DNA from: Spinellus fusiger
Taxonomy: Eukaryota > Mucoromycota > Mucoromycetes > Mucorales > Phycomycetaceae
Assembly: GCA_025094145.1 (NCBI GenBank)
Contig: JALLLS010000007.1
Span: 248,001-312,000, forward strand
Length of the DNA: 64,000 nt
Direction of reading: 5' to 3'
Below are positions 22,182-34,143 of the stretch, in pieces. The notes under the pieces were generated by a model. The model was not told where the DNA came from, ran no database searches, and saw only the letters and a program-made list of their open reading frames with translations. Every line of letters starts with the position of its first letter. Position 1 is the stretch's first letter. The translations under genes were made by a program, and so were the position numbers.

Positions 22182-23405
22182 CACACCAGGAGATTTCTGG
22201 AATAGATAAAGAAATCCTCTGAGAATAAAACTGTAATATTATCATGATTGGCTAATATGTTTGAAAATGCCTTTTCGCTGTATAAATGGGCTATTTCAAA
22301 CTCTATTTGCCTGTTTTAGCAATGGCTATTGACTGTAATTAGAAAGTATAGAATTGGCTGTAAAGACAAGAGATAGAACAACAATCACCTCAGTATTACA
22401 ACTCAGCCATTGATATTCTTCTCTTAACATGTGTTATCCATAAGCCCACAATATTTGCAGTATAACAATGTTTAAAGAATATTTATTATAGAACACACTG
22501 AATTAACTCTAGTAATTATTTTCCATAAAATAGAACCAAACCCGCTTATATTAAGAGAATTATAGCCATTCATTGACTCAATATCCATAAACACTTCAGT
22601 AACTATGTTATTGCAACTGGTATTAACAGTGGTGCTTAATGAGAACTATGTATTGTTTCTAATACTGTCTTTTAGGTCCAAGGCAAATAGAGTGTGAATT
22701 GTTTGACTTGTGAATTTTATGAGTGGAGGCTAGTGTATACATCACCAGAATAGAGAAAGAAAGATTATTATTTGTTTTGATATTCCCCTTCTTTTGTTAT
22801 CTCCCACACTGCATATACAACTTGACACATAAGCACTCGTCAATATGAGCATAACTGAGCAAGTTAATGTACTATTATTAACAAAGAGAAACAATAGAAG
22901 AAAGTTGTAGGCACTAACAAAGACTATTCTTAAGATAAAAAGGTAAGCAGTGTTTTCATTTGGGCTTGAGCTCAATGTATTCCACAAGACACTCATTGTA
23001 TTGTTATTAAGTAAGTGAAGACTCCTTTCAAATCAGTATTAGGTGATCTTCTACAAGGTCAATACTATCTAGAGTATACTCCTGATCATAACTATCTATC
23101 TCCCAAGGATAAAGCACAAAGCTTTTAGGTTGTGGATTTTATTGCTATGAGGGAATGCACTTGGGCAGTAGCTATAATCATACTATAGTATTAGCTATAC
23201 TATTACAATAAACAATACTATTCATAAACACTATATTCTATTGATAATACAATTTGATATTGAGGTATACTACAAAAGGAAACAATAGTTTAGATACTTG
23301 CAAACCTTTGATTTTAAACATAGTTCCATAAAAGGGCAGAGCTCGGGATGGACGTAAAGGGGAGGCTATATCACTGCTTCAAAGCCAGAAAAATCTCCTG
23401 GTGTG
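22182..23405 (-). mobile_element. Fanzor-family element, copy G (1224 bp, lacks nuclease C-terminus)
   Basis: Starts CACACCAGGAGATTTCTGG at 22182 and ends with the complement of CACACCAGGAGATTTTTCTG at 23405, followed by TA (the left flank is TT). The interior matches the N-terminal half of copies B, E and F. The minus-strand ORF 22742-22996 (YNFLLLFLFVNNSTLTCSVM, NKRRGISKQIIIFLSLF) is homologous to 59387-59602 in copy E. The segment that encodes the RuvC/zinc-ribbon part in B, D and E is absent, so this is an internal-deletion derivative. Confidence 0.8.
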
Positions 23406-23821
23406 TATAGGACCATAGAATTACTATATTTAGGAGGTGACTTCGATATTATTTTTTAATTGTGATAATCAGAATTGATAGAGAGAAAGATCCCTAATAA
23501 TAAGAAACTCATGTTATTACAAGTTGTTTATTACAATATATATTTATAAATATAAAAAGGGGGGTTTGTTTTCTTCTGTATATTTTTTGATGCTTAAAAT
23601 AGACAGTATATAGCTCTATATTTTACTCTTGTTATTTAAAGTTGTTTATTTTCTTCTGGATTCACTCTATCCTTACACGCGCTGATCAATCAATACCTTA
23701 TTCAGAATGATAATAAATACAACACCATCTATCTCTATTGGCATATGCATTTTACACTATAAATCAATTAATAAAATAATAATCAATAAAATGAATCGTC
23801 GAATAAAATAAAACCAAAAGG

Positions 23822-24143
23822 TCAACATAAATAAGCAAAAGACAGGGATCTCTTTATGCCTTGGACATGGACACTTACCACAACTTGACCTAAGAGTAGA
23901 GGTAGTATCAAGACGATTGAACGGAGCCTCAATAAGTTTTCTTTACTCATTACGGGCATATTATTGTAGTTACGATGCTCTCTATGTATCTGTAATTCTA
24001 TCATTGCACCCCAGAGGAAAGCTAATAAATTCCAGTCTCCGTTAGCCGTTTGCACTGTGCTTTGCAAATGGTGTCTATGATACTTGGTACATTTTAAAAA
24101 CCCAGATATATCATTCTATTACTTTACCTATTAGAGAAGCCAT
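23822..24143 (-). CDS. Possible small hypothetical protein
   Basis: Candidate two-exon gene on the minus strand: 24123-24143 (MASLIGK) and 23822-24082; 93 residues. It includes STVQTANGDWNLLAFLWGAM and one hydrophobic stretch near the C-terminus (LRSIVLILPLLLGQVVVSV) that could be a membrane anchor. The implied intron is only 40 nt (GTAATA...CAAG). It has protein-like composition in AT-rich surroundings, but I do not recognise a family. It may be a remnant. Confidence 0.35.
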
Positions 24144-24258
24144 GATTTATAAATTTATCAAAGACAATAAAATCTATTTTACTATAAAACAGTAAGCAAG
24201 GTCTATTTAAGCCAGACATTTGTATATTTTTTTTTCCTTTCAAAAGATATTCAAAGCA

Positions 24259-25181
24259 ATGGAGGTTACGTCAGCCCTAGCTGCTAAACTTAGCACAACT
24301 GCCAAACGCCGTCCAAGGACCACACCCGATCAATCTCGTGTACTCAACAGCTATTTTGCTAGAAACCCAGCTCCACGAAAGGCGAGATCAAACAAGTTGC
24401 CTTTGAGGTTAAGATCAAGCCAAGAAGTGTACACTTTTGGTAGGCAACTTTTTTATCAAGTGAATATGAACGGACATGTCTCTGTATATCTTGTGTGTGT
24501 GTGTGTGCCAACGATAAGATGACAAAAGTTGTCTAGTCGGGGAGTTATTATCTGACCCTTTTTTAAAAAAAAAGAATAAGACACTATATAGTCTGATCTT
24601 ACCTTTGTACTTACGTATTTACTTTCCTGGTTTTGTACAGGTACCAGAACAAACGTGCAGCAGTCAAACGTGAAGCTCATAAAGCTAAAGAAAAGTATCA
24701 AGAAAGGATGCCAAAGGCTACAAAGAAAATAAAGCGTGAGCCAAAGCAACATTTCCAGACGAAAGCATCTGAAAAAGAACCCTGTTTTCAAGAGAAGCCG
24801 AAATACGATGGCAATGTACAACTTAGGCGATTGACATTCTATTCTCCAGCTAACAAGCAATACCATGAGCGTACCTTGAGGCTACCAGCCATTGACATAG
24901 AGTCTCCTAGTATTTCTCAAACATTTTCACCTTACCCTCCCCAACCTCGTCTTCCTTCCTTGTCTAGTATCTTTCCTTCACAATCACATATGTTCCCTGT
25001 AAGCTATAGGACATCTCGCCCAGAACCAGTACACCAATTGCCCCAAGTCTATCCACAGCATATCGTTCCAAACTTTATTTCCTTTTTTTTCATCATGAAG
25101 ATTTCGGTATCGAATCAAGTGCATGGCAGTTTGGACACAAACAATACAACTAAATGTTCCTCTTTGGCTCTTGCTTGCTAG
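24259..25181 (+). CDS. Homeobox-like transcription factor
   Basis: Two exons, 24259-24459 and 24648-25181 (244 residues) in the frame-preserving model. Homeodomain: helix 1 RRPRTTPDQSRVLNSYFARN, helix 2 around RKARSNKLPLRLRSSQEV, helix 3 FYQNKRAAVKRE, equivalent to WFQNRRAKxKR, which contacts the DNA major groove. The usual Trp48-Phe49 is Phe-Tyr here. The junction inside helix 3 is ambiguous. The model retains four extra residues (GRQL) between the VYTF and FYQN elements; a splice removing them would fit homeodomain spacing better but breaks frame with canonical sites. The C-terminal part is Pro/Ser-rich and hydrophilic. Presumably nuclear; targets unknown. Confidence 0.7.
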
Positions 25182-26907
25182 CTTTTTATTTTTATTTTAA
25201 TAGTTGATTTTATTCTATGATTGCTTCTGTCTAATAAATCAACATATCTGATTCTTCTGTTATTCTCCTATTAGTCAGACCATAGACATCAGTGTCTCTT
25301 GATGTATTCTGTAATATAAAAAAATACACGAGTCACTCAATAAAACATAATATTATGAAACATCTGACAGCAGATTAACAGATTAAATTGATAAACTATC
25401 CTTATCAAGGAATAGACTATGTCATCTAAACTTTCATAAGCATTTTTAACAAAAATAACCTTGTATTTATAATAAAAGAGTCTATGACTTTGTTCTATAG
25501 AGAACAGACAATTGAGCTGAATTAACACCTCATTGATGCCAGATAGACACGTATATGTGTGAAGAACACAAAGAATAAACAAGAAGCAATAGTTAAAACA
25601 TAAAATACATCCTAAAGGGGTAATTAAACGAGTTTTTTTTCATTTTTTTTTAATTATTTATCATAATATTGCTATAAAGAAGATAGAAAGAAACTAACTT
25701 TGTTTATGATTAAATTCAATAATAGAAATCATAATTAACTAACTGCTAATTAAAGTAGTTCTTTGGATAGTTATACTGGTGCAGTAGTATTGTGGAAATG
25801 GTATAGGAAAGTATATCATTGTATCCAAAACTATAGATATTATAAAACTGAAGCTGAATAATCATCACATTTTAAAGGCGACACTCTTGGAAAGCGGATT
25901 GAAAGAATAGGCTTTATTATTGTTGTTATTGTTATTGTTATTGTTATTGTTATTATTAAAAAATGAAAGAAAACAGAAAGAAAGAAAGAAATGAATATAC
26001 CCAATGTTCATATTAGCTTCTATGCACTGATTAGTACTTGTGATTTATCCAGTAGATAACTTATTGAGTAGTTTGTCATTGTATAACATACAATTTTACC
26101 AAGTAAATCTAGAATATTATTATAGACATAAAAAAACAGGCATTGTTTTTATAAGACATGAACAAGTACACACACACCTACATGCACCTACATACACTTC
26201 TCTCCCTTTTTTTTTACTTTGTTGAGTATGTTTAATTGAAGAGATAGAATAATTAAAATAAAGTAAATAGTATCCAAGGTACAATTATTGTTCAATTAAC
26301 TCATCTCCTATGAACACTGTCTATCTTTTATTGTTTAAACTTGAAAATCTCAAGTATTACTAAAGAATAACGTCGTTTCTCGGGAAAATGAATCCAATTA
26401 GCAAATGTCTACTTTGGACACTCGTGAGATATTACCCCTTTTCTTTCATATGCCATTAGTGAAGTAATCATGAGATCATGGCACCGTATCTCTCTTTTCT
26501 TTTTTTTCGCATACACACGACATTGACATTAAGTTTATTCTTATGTGAAATAGATAGAAAATGAAAATAGATAGAAATGTACATGCATTGGAATTTAACC
26601 AGACTAATACAAGTTAAAGTATTTTATACCATCTTCATAATGAGGTCATCATATTTAAAATCACAAGACAATTCTATGTTTTTATCTAATATTTCTATCA
26701 TCTGTACTGACCATCTCGTTTAGACTTTGCGTTCAAGAGATATGACCAAGGCATGTGTTGAAGATCTTTGTTTCCTCATGAATAGAGTTCGAAATTTATT
26801 TCTACTGATAGATTATTTATGCGGACTCATTCTCGATATTCTACTTGAAAAAGAAAAGAAAATAGAATGTGGTTTTTATTGTGAACAAAAGAAAGTCTTT
26901 TTTATAT
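25182..26907. other. Long AT-rich intergenic region
   Basis: No gene recognised. It contains a (TTGTTA)n tract at about 25918-25957 and GAAA runs near 25970-25990. ORFs of about 60-80 codons here have no recognisable motif and look like chance in AT-rich sequence. Confidence 0.55.
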
Positions 26908-29026
26908 TTACATACTACTGGCTGATATGATCACTGAGCTTATTTTACCGTTGCGTAAACTCTCACAGTATTCAAAGGGAAAATGATCATTTAAAAAGAA
27001 AGGAAATACCATTCGAAAAAGAATACGCATCCAACTTCCTTTACTGAGCCTACGAATGACATGACGATTCAAGATACCAGAAAGATGAATAAACGAGATC
27101 TGGCGTACAGGAACAGGTGCATTGGTATAGTAGTTGGGTGGGTAGAGTGTGATATTGTAGCCAGAATCAATATAGACAAGCGTTCCCGGTGGTGTGCTAA
27201 ATTATTAATTTCATATGAGCAAATCATTCTATAAAAATATAAAGGACAATTACTCATATTGGTACCCTATAGGTGAGCGTGTGACGATGTCTAGTATTTT
27301 TTATAAGTCTGTTTAGTACTGGAATGTCTTGTTAGTAAGGAAAGAAGAAGAGAAAAGAAGAAAAAGACCATGACTCTATGGAGACTCTTTCTTTCTTTCC
27401 CTCTTCTCTTCATTACCATTGTTGTATGTATGATGAAACATTTTACGAGTAAGCTGTGTATTAAATGTCTTTGAGAATTGCGCATCACCAATCTTTGGTT
27501 GACCATAAGTGTACATTCCAGAGAAGTATTCAAGCAGTGGGCTTTCTGATTGAATCATCTTTCCTAAGAAAACTGTAACCAACAACCCTCACAGTAAGCA
27601 AAAGATAGGATATATCACTTACTTGTAGCCAAGGCGCCACCCAGGGAATGACCGGTAATAAACAGTCGCTTTTCTTTCTGTGATTCATGGCATCCGTGCA
27701 CATCCCTGGACTCTTTGGTCACACCATTCTCATCATTTATCCCTGTAGATTGAACCAACTCCATGATGTAATGCTCAGCCTGAGAGTACATACTGTGTGA
27801 TCTAATATCAACTTCAGGGCCTAACCAGGTACTATCAATAGGTTCTTTCACATGGTAGAATAGGTTATAGATAAAGAACCTGAACACTTTGGCTGTAGCT
27901 ATACATGTAGTGAGAACAGTTTGGTAAACAGATGTGTTTGTAAGCTCAATTTGTACACGTGTCTTTAAAGAGAGATCATTGAGCTGTGTGTTATGGTTGC
28001 ATGGTAAAGGATCTCCCATAGCAGACCAATATCCTTTATGTACTTTTCCCATTGGACCCCAGGGAGCTTCTACTGCACCCATACCAATGTTGATATTGGT
28101 CAAGTAATTTTGAATGTTCAATGGATTTGTTCTGTGCACTGTAAGTATTTCTGTAAAACAAGACTATAGCCATTACCCTCGAAATACCAAAATAATATCA
28201 TTTTCTTTTTCTATAATAAAAGCACAAATGTTCTGTTGTATAGGCAATGATGAGTGAGTTTTCCTTTCCTAAAGTTATTTACCTGGTAGGCAATGGGTCG
28301 AAAGGTACATTGAACATCAAATCCGTATTTTTCAAGCTCATATTTGATTACTTCAATATCCTCATACACTAATTTGCTTGCCACAGAGAGAGTATAGGCT
28401 AAAGACAGAGAGTAGTGGGGTATTTTTGGCATGTCAGTGGCAGAAATAGACTGTTCTTTGTTGGTCATTGTTTTAGTGTGTAGATCAGTATGCTCTTTTG
28501 TCTCTAAACGCTCGGTATGAGGTAATGTGTGATCAGAGAACGAGAAATCAGTATGCATAGCATTGATAATGGCTATAAAGAATGATCAATGAGTTGCTTC
28601 AATCCCACCCTTGACTATCTTACTCAAGTTACGCTTGGTTGAGTGCTTTCCAACACATCGTCCTACAATCCCCCGCATACACTGATCACTCATTAGCAAG
28701 ATGATAAACCCTACAAAGAAAAAGACTCTGATCATAATAGAAAGAACTGGCCCTAGGAGGGTGCTTTGTGATAAATAGAGAGCCATTGGACTAAAGATTT
28801 GGTTGAGGGACCTAAGAATAAAGAGTAAAACGGGTATTCCATGTTTGAATGCCTTGAGAAGAGTGAAAATGGTTGTAGACAGGCCAAGACACACGGCAGA
28901 AAGGGTGAACATGGCTTGACTCAACCCAGAATAATGATGATTCACAGCATACAGACCCACCAGAGCAGGTGTAAAGACAATAACAAGAGAGACATTGAGG
29001 TAAATACGATTACTTATGTTGGTCAT
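26908..29026 (-). CDS. Membrane-anchored class 3 lipase
   Basis: Alpha/beta-hydrolase acting on acyl esters (triacylglycerol lipase / sn1-specific lipase type). Seven exons, minus strand: 28624-29026, 28283-28572, 28177-28232, 27623-28131, 27417-27572, 27254-27290, 26908-27196; 579 residues. The N-terminal ~130 residues contain about four h-phobic spans (LNVSLVIVFTPALVGLYAVN; AMFTLSAVCLGLSTTIFTLL; IPVLLFILRSL; VLSIMIRVFFFVGFIILLM), predicting a multi-span membrane anchor. The Lipase_3 domain follows: DIILVFRGTNPLN (oxyanion region), LFITGHSLGGALAT (nucleophile elbow GHSLG with catalytic Ser), YTYGQPKIGDAQF, DIVTRSPIGYQY (catalytic Asp), and ISFIHLSGIL (possible catalytic His). The membrane anchor plus lipase layout resembles diacylglycerol-lipase-like proteins rather than secreted Rhizopus lipases. 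Substrate is inferred only. Confidence 0.9.
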
Positions 29027-30242
29027 AACGAAAAGAGTACAATTATACTTCTTTTCTTATCGACAAAACTTTTACGTTTCCTTTTATATGTATGTAGAGA
29101 CATTCACTATCAGGTGCTTATGGAATCGCTACTTCAAATATCAGCTTAAGAAGAGCAGAGGATCGTCCATAAACCCATCTTATGAACTAAAGTACAAGCA
29201 CAGTTCAAGGTAATGTAATGTAAGGTCAAGGGATGAAAGCACAAGAAATCTCCTTTTTTTAATTATTATTATTGTTATTATTATTGCTATTATTATCTCT
29301 ACCTGTCATTGCAGTATGTTTCTGATTTCTATTCTATTCTCCATCATCTCAAGACAAAGCCTATAAACAGGTCCTTTTTTATTTATTTATTTATTTTTAT
29401 TTATTTATATATATAACTATGGCTGTTCTTATAGCTTTATAGTATTTGATTTTATAGGCTTTCTTTATTCTTAAATGATAAACAGATAATAAATGATATT
29501 CTTCTCTTTAACTACAAATAATAAATAAATAAAACCTATTTCTTGATTCAACTATATAAGCATATTCAGGCACAGTATTCATCATTTCACTGCACATAAC
29601 ATATTGAAATGATTCAATGCAGTTTAAGAATAATATTAGTAGACATCTTACAGTCAAACAAAACACATTATTATTATTAGTTTAGTACTAGTTATACTAC
29701 ACACCAGGAGGTCTTTTGCATGAAACAAATTCAATAAGATACACTTCATTATCACTTTTTAGATAGTTTACCTGTATCATGGGTTTCCGTCAGTTAGTCA
29801 ACCAAATCTCCAGTGATCACTAGGGAAGGATGAGGATGAATAAGAAGGATTGGACCTTTTCTTGGTTCATAGAAAATAGATAGAGATACAATAAGAAAGA
29901 GGAAATAAATAGTCTTTAGTAGCATTGAATGGTATCAGTTACTATTTATCATACGTTAATAATGATATGTTGTATAGAATCCAAGTGACCTTGCTCAATG
30001 TTAGCATATACTCTGTACTGATAAAGAGAGCTTTCGAAATAAATGCAAGTGATTGGAATCATTTCTGTACATTAATCTAACGCAGTAGTGTTTTAGTGTG
30101 CTTATCTTGACATTTTGGTCATTGACTGGGCATGTATTTATATTCCAACCTAACTGTCCTGTAGGAAAAAGAAGTACTAAGCTCATAGGATTGTATGACG
30201 GATTCATCTCACTCATTATTTACAGTAAGCTGCCATCTCTTA
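29027..30242. other. AT-rich intergenic region
   Basis: No gene recognised. It holds ATT/TTTA simple repeats (29255-29300, 29370-29410) and an isolated Fanzor-element end (29700). It is the 5' flank of the minus-strand lipase on the left and of the LINE insertion on the right. Confidence 0.5.
29700..29722 (+). mobile_element. Isolated end of Fanzor-family element (copy H)
   Basis: CACACCAGGAGGTCTTT preceded by TA, identical over its first 17 bases to the R-end of copy E. The sequence then diverges, and no matching opposite end was found nearby. It is a solo end or truncated relic. Confidence 0.5.
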
Positions 30243-30255
30243 GTCATATCACAAT
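30243..30255. repeat. LINE target-site duplication (3' side)
   Basis: GTCATATCACAAT, repeated exactly at 35556-35568 on the other side of the LINE. It abuts the T-tract that represents the poly(A) tail. Confidence 0.9.
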
Positions 30256-30281
30256 TTTTTTTTGTATTCTTTATTGACTAG

Positions 30282-30304
30282 GCCGACACGTTATGACGTG
30301 CGGC
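30282..30304 (-). other. LINE 3'-terminal hairpin
   Basis: GCCGCACGT and ACGTGTCGGC pair around a CATA loop with one bulge, about 20 bp before the poly(A) tail. Many LINEs use a 3' stem-loop as the RT recognition element. A related 25-nt stretch recurs at 40123-40148. Confidence 0.6.
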
Positions 30305-30418
30305 ACTTAAATAATAATAAAGGTCACGTGGACCGAGCAAAAGGAAAGGAAGAAAGAAACTAGTTAGAATGGATAATACATAAGAAAGAAAGAAAAAGGA
30401 AGGAAGAAAAAGCACACT

Positions 30419-33400
30419 TCAAGACACCATGGACTGCAGAGCCACCACCGAAGAAGAAGCCTTACTCGCCACAACACCAGGGAGAAAAGGAGCAGAGTCA
30501 AAAATAAAAGCCCAGTGGGCACGCCAAATTGCCTGCACTGTAGCGGCCACAACCAGAACACCAAGGTCAGCGTCTGGCAGGGAGGGAGGACAGCAAGAAG
30601 ACAGCAAAGATTGGACATCCTTGAGACGCCAAGAAGGACACCAACGAGAGAGAACGACACTTCATACACGCCTCTTCCCAGAACAGAGAAACAGAAAATG
30701 ATCCTGGTCTTCCACCAAAGCAGAACAGAATAAGCAAAGGGGAGAAGGAAATTGGACAGGCAGGACACGGTGCATTCTGCTGCGAGTGGGCAAACGACCC
30801 CAAAGAGCTTTCCACCAAACAGTGCGAGTGTTGTGAGAGATCCGAAGATGCCAGAAACGCTTCCACACAACTGCAGAAGGAGAATGAGAAGACAAAGGAG
30901 GCAGCAAGTGGCGGCGAAGAGAAGAAGTGCGGGCCTTGACCAGACTTTGCTTGTTAATTTGTATGATCTCCAAAAGAGAAGAAAAGCCAGTGGAAGATGC
31001 CAGCACAAAGCCAGACAAGAACCGCAGCCAGAGCACAATTTTCCCAGAGTCCAGAGCACGGAAGAAAGAAAGGATGCGATACTTTGCAAAACCCAATTGC
31101 GCGATATGCTTCCGGCATAGACGACCAAAGCTATCCAGTTCGAAAGCGTGGAAGACAAACACCTTGGCAAAGTTGAGCTTGGGTGCAACAAAAGGCGGAA
31201 GGAAACCCCAAACAGTGGACAGAGGCAATGTTAGCAGGGTAGGAGCATCCATACTAACATGCATTGGGAGAGAAGACACAGGCAAAGAAGAGCAACCACG
31301 ATGAATTGGGCGCAGAGAAGACGGACAGTTGCGCAGATGGCAAGGAAACAGAAGGGCGACAGAGGCAGAAGGTGCTTGGAAGTACAGAGGCAGAAGAAAA
31401 TCTAAGTAGCTAAGTACAAAAGAAGTAGTAGTAGTAGACGAAGAAGAAGAAAAAGAAGAAGAGTTAGTTAAGAGAGGAAGGATCCAACGTAATTGGAGAG
31501 CCTTTTGCTGACTGGCAGGGTCTAACAAACCAATGCCACCACGCCTACGAGGTTGGCACAACAGATCCCACCCAGGACTACCAAAACCGAGGTTAAGGTA
31601 TCCACGAACAAGTCCACGGACAGCGGCAAAGAAAGAGATGGGAGCAGGGGTCACATACAGGACGTGCCAAATGGTGCTAAGAAGCACAGAGTTGGCCACA
31701 AGGCTCTTTCCCCGGACGGAAAGATGGCGCTGTGACATAGTGTCACACTGCTTCTTCAACTTCTCCAGTAGGGCCGCACAGAAACTATTCAGCTGGGCTG
31801 GATGGGAGGACAGGGGGAAGCCAAGGTAACGAACAGCTTGGACTGCATGACAATCATGGCGGCATGAAATGTCAGAGGCATCCAGCACAGGTCCCCAGTC
31901 AGGAACAAAATGCCCTGAGAGAGCAACTGCCACAGTCTTGCCAAGGTTGACTCGAGCATTGGATGCCCGACCAAACACCGAGAGAATCTCACGAAGAGAA
32001 GCAAGCTCACCAGGAGCGGACAGGAACACCAGAAGATCGTCAGCATAAGCCAACACCTTCAGTGGTGGAGGCGAGACCAGAGGAACCACAGGAGACAGCA
32101 ACAACGGGACACCAAAACAGAAGCCTTGGAGTGCGGGAGAAGAGAGGATGGTGCGGAGCAATGGCTCAAATGCAAGGTTGAAGAGAAAAGGAGAGAGAGG
32201 ATCTCCTTGTCGCAACCCACGACCCTGGGGGAAGAGGGAAGACACAAAGCCATTCACATTGACGTGAATTTTGGTGGCAAAAAACAGAGAACAAATGGTG
32301 TCCACAAAGACCACAGGAAAACCAAAGCGGGAGAGCACCAAACGAAGGTACCCAGGATGTACACGATCGTACGCCTTCTCTTGATCCAACAAAAAGGCCA
32401 CACCAGGATCCTTGGCCAATTGAGCGTGCTGCATGACAAGGCGCGTTAGCAAGCCATTGTCTTCTATGAATCTGTTGGCCATGAATCCCGTTTGAAACGG
32501 AGTAATCAGAGGGCCGAGACAAAACCGAAGTCGAGAAGTGATGATCTTGGTGAAGATCTTGGCATCACAGTTAATGAGTGAGATGGGACGCCAATTCTTC
32601 AAAAGAGAAGGGTCACCAGCCTTTGGCAAAAGTACCAACACCGTTTCCAACCAAGAGGAGGGAAAAACACTAAACAAAGCATCCTGATACACCTGTTGGG
32701 CCAACTCTTGCACGTAGGAATGTCTGAACAACCTTCTCCACAAGGGATAGGGAAGTCCATCCAAACCAGGGCTCAAGTTGCTGGGTGTATCATCCAAAAT
32801 AAGCAGGATCTCTTCAAGTGTAACTTTGCTGAGCAAAGAAGCAGAAGAAGCAGACAAAAGAGCAGAGAAAGGAATGTTGTTTAGCAAGGACTCACCAGAG
32901 ACAAAGTCAATGGGGTCTGCTGTGTACAGGTCTTGGTAAAATTGGCGAGTATGCCCAAGCATGTCTGCCATGGAAGAGAAAAGGTCACCAGAAACAGGAT
33001 CCCTAAGAGAGGTAATTGACTTTGCAGTCTTTCTTTCTTTGATGGTCCTAAAGAAATAGGCATTGGACTGCTCGCCTTTCTCACACCACTTGACACCAGC
33101 ACGCTGGGCAAGGTTGGCTGTTCGGGTTTGCCGGAGGTTGGTCAATTCAGCCTCTACACTAGTGAGCTCCAAGGAGGGTGGCAAGGAGGGCGACAAAGAA
33201 AGAAGATGGGTACGGGTGCTGTTGAGCTGGCGCTCCACTGACCGACAGTGACGTTGATACTTCTTGGCATAAGCCAAGGAAGGGTGCCTTATGGCCTGCT
33301 TGAGCAAGTCCCAGCGGCAACCAGTAGAGACATCCCCAGGAAGAAGAGAAGGAGCACGATCCAACAAATCCACCAGCAACTCATCAAAGTCACTATGCTC

Positions 33401-34143
33401 CAAGTAAGCTGTGTTGAATCTCCAGACACCAGGTCCAGAGGGGCGAAAGAGTGAAATCGAAACCATAAGAAGGCTGTGATCAGTCCAACTTGGGTTGATA
33501 AAGAGAACCTCAGGTTCTGTGGTGACAATGGCGTTGGGGCGGAAAATATAGTCGATACATGTTCTGTATCGACTGCTGTGGTATGTGGGTGTGGGTGCTG
33601 TTTGTGGTGCAGTAATTGCATCCACAAAGTGTTGTTGTTGGTAGGCAAGCCATTCACTGGTGAAGGCTGCACGTTGGTGTAGGTTGACGTTAAAGTCACC
33701 TAGTACAAATGTTGGTGCTGTGGCTGGAAGGGAGGTGAGTGTCGAGACAAGTGACAGGAAAAAAGGATGGCGGATGCTGTATGTGGTGGGCCCATAGACT
33801 ACAACTACAATAAATGGATCAATGCGGTTTTCGGTGTGTGAGACCTCAACCGCAAGGATCCTATTATCAGCAGAAGTGTGCAAATGAGTGAGTAGCAAAT
33901 GAGTGTGAAAAGAGACAAGGCCACAGTGCTGAGTCCAGAGACTAGACTGGGCTTGGAAGACGAGGTCGAGAGAATGATGGTGTTCGGGAGTGGCGTGTGT
34001 TTCTTTTGAGCAAGAAGTGACAGTGGTGGCGAGAGGGAACGAAGGTGGCGAGCAAGGAGTGACTTGGGTGCAAAAGGATTGTGGTTGAGTGAGGAGAGAC
34101 CTCTCACATTGAGGCTCCCTAGTCGGATAGGGCCGACACTCAT
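30419..34143 (-). pseudogene. LINE ORF2: endonuclease and reverse transcriptase, two lesions
   Basis: ATG at 34143 (MSVGPIRLGSLNVRGL). A frame change near 34005 lies exactly at the endonuclease catalytic Glu: the QETH motif is split. From there one open frame of about 1100 codons runs to 30665. Endonuclease motifs: VVVYGPTT, FVLGDFNVNL, TCIDYIF, SWTDHSLL (catalytic D/N/D/H). RT motifs: LLPKAGDPSLLKNWRPISLI, FQTGFMANRFIEDN, AFLLDQEKAYDRV, GLRQGDPLSPFLFNLAF, VLAYADDLLVFLS. C-terminal Cys/His cluster CLFCSALVEDQDHFLFLC. TGA at 30662-30664 then interrupts, but the same frame stays open and protein-like for another ~81 codons to 30419, so this looks like a nonsense change rather than the natural end. 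Confidence 0.9.

Noticed and set aside
26727..26930. 67-codon plus-strand ORF downstream of the lipase
   Set aside because: Low-complexity AT-rich ORF with no motif, no partner exon and overlap with the lipase 3' end; treated as chance.
30429..32449. Several plus-strand ORFs of 60-125 codons across the LINE
   Set aside because: They are antisense shadows of LINE ORF2 and have no recognisable motifs.
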